DNA of 7,246 bases from a bacterium (GTDB lineage Bacteria > Actinomycetota > Thermoleophilia > Solirubrobacterales > 70-9). The translations under genes were made by a program, and so were the position numbers. Positions 3,990 to 7,246 of this stretch are shown piece by piece; position 1 is the stretch's first letter, and every line of letters starts with the position of its first letter. The stretch lies in the NCBI GenBank assembly GCA_002919115.1, contig PKER01000148.1, forward strand, positions 1 to 7,246. Direction: 5' to 3'. Under the pieces are notes generated by a model. That model worked only from the letters and a program-made list of their open reading frames with translations. It did not search any database and was not told the DNA's origin.

Positions 3990-5192
3990 GTGAGCGAGGA
4001 GAGCCCAACCGCGGAGCGCATGGTCGCCGACGTCGAGGCGCTCTGCGGGTTCGAGGGGCGCAGGCCGGGCACGGACGCAGAGCGCCGCGCAGCCAACCAC
4101 CTCGCCGGCCGCCTGCGGGAGCTCGGCTGGCGAGCCCGCGTCGAGGCGACCTACGTCCACCCGCAGGCCGCGCTCATCTGGGCCGCGCACTGCGCGCTCG
4201 GGTTCGCGGCGAGCGTCGTCGCCCTCCCCTTCCCCCCTGCGGGCTTCGCGCTCGCGCTGCTGGCCGCCGCCTCGCTCTACCTCGACATGAACACGCGCCT
4301 GTACGCGTTGCGCACGCTGTTCTTCCGCCGCGGCTCCCAGAACGTGGTCGCCCGCGGCCCCAGGCGCGAGGCCCCGGCGCGCCTGCTGATCGTCGCCCAC
4401 TACGACGTCGCCCGCACCGGCCAGCTCTTCGGCCGCCTGGAGCGCGTCACGCGCGCCACCCGCCTGCTCGGCTTCGACCCGCCGCGCATCCCGTTCTGGT
4501 CGCTCGCGCTGCTCATCCCCGTCCTCGGCGCCCGCATGGCGGGCCTCGACTCGGCCGCGCTCGGCGCCCTCCAGCTCCTCCCCACGCTGGCGCTGCTCGT
4601 CGCGGGCTTCGCCCTGCTCGACATCGAGTACTCGCCCGCCTCGCCCGGCGCCAACGACAACGCCTCGGGGGTCGCGGTCGCGCTCGCCCTCGCGCAGGAG
4701 CTGCGCTCGGACCCGCCGGAGAACCTCGACGCGTGGGTCGTCTTCACCGGCGGCGGGGAGTCCCCGATGGAGGGCATGCGCGCGTTCCTGCGCGCGCACC
4801 GCGACGAGCTCGACCGGCGCAGCACCTTCGTGCTCGCGCTCGACGCCGTGGGCCGCGGCGAGCTGCGCTGCGTCGCCTCGGAGGGCCTCGCCGTCGCCTA
4901 CCCGGCCGACGCGCGCCTGCTCGAGCTCGCCGAGGCGGCCGCGGAGGCGAGCGGGATCACCGCAGGCACGGAGCGGACCGGCTTCGCGGGCGAGGCGCTC
5001 GCCGCGCGCATCCGCGGCCTGCGCTCGCTCGAGCTGACCGCGATCGAGCCCGGCGACGCGCTGCCCGCGCACTACCACCGGCCAACGGACACGCCCGAGA
5101 ACGTCGATCCCGAGGCGCTCGCGAGGGCGCGCGAGTTCGCGCTCGCCTTGATCCGCGCGCTCGACCGCGACGTCGCCCGCGAGCGCCCCTAG
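3990..5192 (+). CDS. Membrane-embedded M28-type metallopeptidase homologue lacking the usual catalytic Glu
   Basis: A 400-residue protein related to the M28 aminopeptidase/glutaminyl cyclase superfamily. Visible metal-site residues are H137 and D139 (AHYDV), D223 (GANDNASG), E257, D285 (ALDAVG) and H363 (HRPTDTPENVD). In M28 enzymes a Glu-Glu pair supplies the general base and then a zinc ligand. Here the ungapped match reads GGGES, so G256 replaces the base while E257 remains. Hydrophobic segments at about 62-80, 84-98, 170-182 and 190-210 look like four membrane helices. The last two lie between the first two metal ligands, which are normally about a dozen residues apart. The GTG start is chosen from the -10 box 7 nt upstream and because the N-terminal M28 region begins at once. 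The substrate is unknown; it may be a pseudoenzyme or use another base. The gene begins 40 bp after the LAGLIDADG gene. Confidence 0.85.
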   Translation: MSEESPTAERMVADVEALCGFEGRRPGTDAERRAANHLAGRLRELGWRARVEATYVHPQAALIWAAHCALGFAASVVALPFPPAGFALALLAAASLYLDMNTRLYALRTLFFRRGSQNVVARGPRREAPARLLIVAHYDVARTGQLFGRLERVTRATRLLGFDPPRIPFWSLALLIPVLGARMAGLDSAALGALQLLPTLALLVAGFALLDIEYSPASPGANDNASGVAVALALAQELRSDPPENLDAWVVFTGGGESPMEGMRAFLRAHRDELDRRSTFVLALDAVGRGELRCVASEGLAVAYPADARLLELAEAAAEASGITAGTERTGFAGEALAARIRGLRSLELTAIEPGDALPAHYHRPTDTPENVDPEALARAREFALALIRALDRDVARERP

Positions 5193-5209
5193 CGGGTCGG
5201 CGCGGCTGA

Positions 5210-5215
5210 TAGAAC
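5210..5215 (+). promoter_or_regulatory. Extended -10 box TGATAGAAC, probably leaderless transcript
   Basis: TAGAAC preceded by TGA (an extended -10 TGn element at 5207-5209) ends 7 nt before the ATG at 5223. The last hexamer base is C instead of T. It lies within the 30-bp gap after the M28 gene, suggesting that acetoacetyl-CoA synthetase has its own promoter and is not only read from upstream. Confidence 0.5.
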
Positions 5216-5222
5216 CCGCGCC

Positions 5223-7226
5223 ATGAGCACCACACAGGCGGGATCGGGAGGAGAGTTGCTGTGGAGGCCGAGCCCGGAAGCGATCGCGGGCTCCAACCTG
5301 ACGGCGTACATGGACTGGCTGCGCGACGAGCGCGGGCTTGACTTCGGCGGGGACTACCACGAGCTCTGGCGCTGGTCGGTCACCGAGCTCGAGGGCTTCT
5401 GGCGGTCGATCTGGGACTACTTCCAGGTGCGCGCCGACGGCGACCCCACCACGGTGCTCGCCGAGCGCAAGATGCCGGGCGCGAAGTGGTTCCCGGACAC
5501 GAAGCTCAACTACGCCGAGCACATCCTGCGCGAGCGCGACGCCTCACAGATGGCCGTCCTGCACCTCGCCGAGGGCGGCGAGCTCGGCGAGCTGACCTGG
5601 GGCGAGCTGCGCGAGCGCGTCGCCGCCTTCGCGCAGGGCCTGCGCGCGCTCGGCGTCGAGCGCGGCGACCGCGTCGTCGCGTACCTGCCCAACTCGCCGC
5701 AGGCGCTCATCGCCTTCCTCGCGGCCTCCTCGATCGGCGCGATCTGGTCCAGCTGCTCGCCGGACTTCGGCGTGCGCTCGGTCGTCGACCGCTTCGCGCA
5801 GATCGAGCCCAAGGTGCTGATCGCGGTCGACGGCTACCGCTACGGCGGGCGCGAGTTCGACCGGATGGACGTCGTCGCGGCGCTCGAGCGCGACCTGCCG
5901 ACGGTCGAGCACACCGTGCTCGTCCCCTACCTCGACCCCGGCGCCGACCCCGCCCGCCTCGCGCACGGCGTCGCGTGGCGGAGCGTCGAGGAGCGCGGCG
6001 CGGGGGCCGAGCTCGCCTTCGAGCGCGTCCCCTTCGACCACCCGCTCTGGGTTCTGTACTCCTCGGGCACGACGGGGCTACCCAAGGCGATCGTCCAGGG
6101 CCACGGCGGCATCCTGCTCGAGCACCTCAAGAAGCTGAACCTGCACGTCGACGCGAAGCCCGGCGACCGCATCTTCTGGTTCACCACGACCGGCTGGATG
6201 ATGTGGAACTTCCTGGTGGGCGCGCTGCTCACCGACGCCTCGATCGTCCTCTACGACGGCAACCCGGGCTACCCGGACATGAACGCCCTCTGGGACCTCG
6301 CCGAGCGGACGGGGATGACCTGCTTCGGCACCTCGGCGAGCTACATCTCCGCCTGCATGAAGGCGGGCGTCGAGCCGTCCCAGGGCCGCGACCTCTCGCG
6401 GCTCCGTGCGGTGGGCTCCACCGGCTCCCCGCTCGCCCCCGAGGGCTTCGAGTGGATCTACGAGCACGTCGGGCGCGACACCTGGCTGTTCTCCACGTCA
6501 GGCGGCACCGACGTCTGCACGGCGTTCGTCGGCGGCGTGCCCACCCTGCCCGTCTACCGCGGGGAGCTGCAGGCGCGCTCGCTCGGCGCCAAGATCGAGG
6601 CCTTCGACGAGGACGGGAACCCGCTGATCGGCGAGGTCGGCGAGCTCGTCATCACCGAGCCGATGCCCTCGATGCCGCTCTTCTTCTGGGGCGACGAGGA
6701 CGGGTCGCGCTACCGCTCCAGCTACTTCGAGATGTACCCGGGCGTCTGGCGCCACGGCGACTGGATCGAGATCACCGAGCGCGGCACGGCGATCATCTAC
6801 GGCCGCTCCGACTCGACCATCAACCGCTCCGGCATCCGCATGGGGACGGCGGAGATCTACCGCGCCGTGCTCGCCGTCGACGACGTCACCGATGCGCTCG
6901 TCGTGGACATCCCCAAGCCGGGCACCGAGGGCTGGATGCCGCTGTTCGTCGTCCTGCGGGAGGGCGCCGAGCTCACCGACGAGCTCAAGCGCGAGATCGC
7001 GCAGCGCATCCGCTCGGACTGCTCGCCGCGCCACGTGCCTGACGCGATCTACCGGATCAAGGAGGTGCCGCGCACGCTCTCGGGCAAGGTGCTCGAGATC
7101 CCGGTGAAGCGCATCCTCACCGGCACCCCGCCGGAGCGCGCCGCGAGCCGCGACTCGCTCGCCAACCCGGCGGCGCTCGACTTCTTCATCGAGCTCGCCG
7201 GACGGCTCGAGCGCAGCGACGCCTAG
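5223..7226 (+). CDS. aacS: Acetoacetyl-CoA synthetase (acetoacetate-CoA ligase)
   Basis: A 667-residue cytosolic enzyme that activates acetoacetate with ATP and CoA to acetoacetyl-CoA, AMP and pyrophosphate, feeding ketone bodies or polyhydroxybutyrate breakdown products into central metabolism. It is an ANL-superfamily adenylate-forming enzyme of normal length for AacS. In order: an N-terminal ACS-type region, SSCSPDFG as in acetoacetyl-CoA synthetases, the phosphate-binding loop YSSGTTGLPK (279-288), TTTGWMMWN, SGGTDVCTAF (426-435, typical of AacS rather than acetyl-CoA synthetase), HGDW, the hinge GRSD (527-530), and RTLSGK with the likely catalytic Lys622. The C-terminal domain is complete and the TAG stop lies 20 bp before the window end. 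The ATG at 5223 is supported by the -10 box 7 nt upstream. No partner such as a thiolase, transferase or hydroxybutyrate dehydrogenase is in the window. Confidence 0.95.
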   Translation: MSTTQAGSGGELLWRPSPEAIAGSNLTAYMDWLRDERGLDFGGDYHELWRWSVTELEGFWRSIWDYFQVRADGDPTTVLAERKMPGAKWFPDTKLNYAEHILRERDASQMAVLHLAEGGELGELTWGELRERVAAFAQGLRALGVERGDRVVAYLPNSPQALIAFLAASSIGAIWSSCSPDFGVRSVVDRFAQIEPKVLIAVDGYRYGGREFDRMDVVAALERDLPTVEHTVLVPYLDPGADPARLAHGVAWRSVEERGAGAELAFERVPFDHPLWVLYSSGTTGLPKAIVQGHGGILLEHLKKLNLHVDAKPGDRIFWFTTTGWMMWNFLVGALLTDASIVLYDGNPGYPDMNALWDLAERTGMTCFGTSASYISACMKAGVEPSQGRDLSRLRAVGSTGSPLAPEGFEWIYEHVGRDTWLFSTSGGTDVCTAFVGGVPTLPVYRGELQARSLGAKIEAFDEDGNPLIGEVGELVITEPMPSMPLFFWGDEDGSRYRSSYFEMYPGVWRHGDWIEITERGTAIIYGRSDSTINRSGIRMGTAEIYRAVLAVDDVTDALVVDIPKPGTEGWMPLFVVLREGAELTDELKREIAQRIRSDCSPRHVPDAIYRIKEVPRTLSGKVLEIPVKRILTGTPPERAASRDSLANPAALDFFIELAGRLERSDA

Positions 7227-7246
7227 CGCAGCCCGAGGCGCGCCGC

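Noticed and set aside
3918..5522. A 534-codon open frame on the minus strand opposite the M28 gene and the start of aacS
   Set aside because: Its translation is a low-complexity Arg/Ala/Gly/Glu-rich shadow with no motif, and the plus strand carries clear M28 and AacS motifs. Long antisense frames are expected at this GC content.
1..7246. CRISPR array, insertion sequence or prophage
   Set aside because: No spaced direct repeats, transposase, terminal inverted repeats or phage genes were seen.

Overview
This 7.2 kb window is very GC-rich chromosomal DNA from a bacterium, most likely a high-GC actinobacterium of the Thermoleophilia/Solirubrobacterales kind. That placement is inference. It rests on base composition, an HTH-LAGLIDADG protein of a type I associate with actinobacteria, tRNA genes mostly lacking an encoded CCA end, and start codons placed where a -10 box predicts the first transcribed base. 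No 16S or marker gene is present to confirm it.

Layout. Positions 1-1083 form a minus-strand tRNA cluster, read Leu(UAG), Trp(CCA), a small secreted CAP-domain protein, Gly(UCC), Pro(GGG). A strong hairpin with a U-rich tail lies between tRNA-Trp and the CAP gene, and tRNA-Gly has its own perfect TATAAT box. Positions 1167-1688 (+) encode a four-helix membrane protein of unknown function. It converges, across a short perfect hairpin, on a second CAP-domain gene (1708-2238, -). That gene is preceded on the same strand by a YedK/HMCES-type SRAP protein (2291-2980), which shields abasic sites. A 102-bp divergent region (2981-3082) separates SRAP from a plus-strand block: tRNA-Leu(CAA), an HTH-LAGLIDADG protein starting only 6 nt after the tRNA, a membrane-embedded M28-type metallopeptidase homologue, and acetoacetyl-CoA synthetase (5223-7226).

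How they work together. These are mostly independent housekeeping or lineage-specific genes, not one pathway. The two CAP proteins are paralogues with the same four-cysteine pattern. The most unusual points are: the tRNA-Leu(CAA)/LAGLIDADG junction, where tRNA 3' processing alone would give a nearly leaderless mRNA; the M28 homologue, which keeps its metal ligands but has Gly where the catalytic Glu should be and has membrane helices inserted inside its catalytic core; and three plus-strand genes with a -10-like hexamer exactly 7 nt before the start codon. No mobile element, CRISPR array or clear defence island was seen. Every intergenic stretch is shorter than 300 bases.
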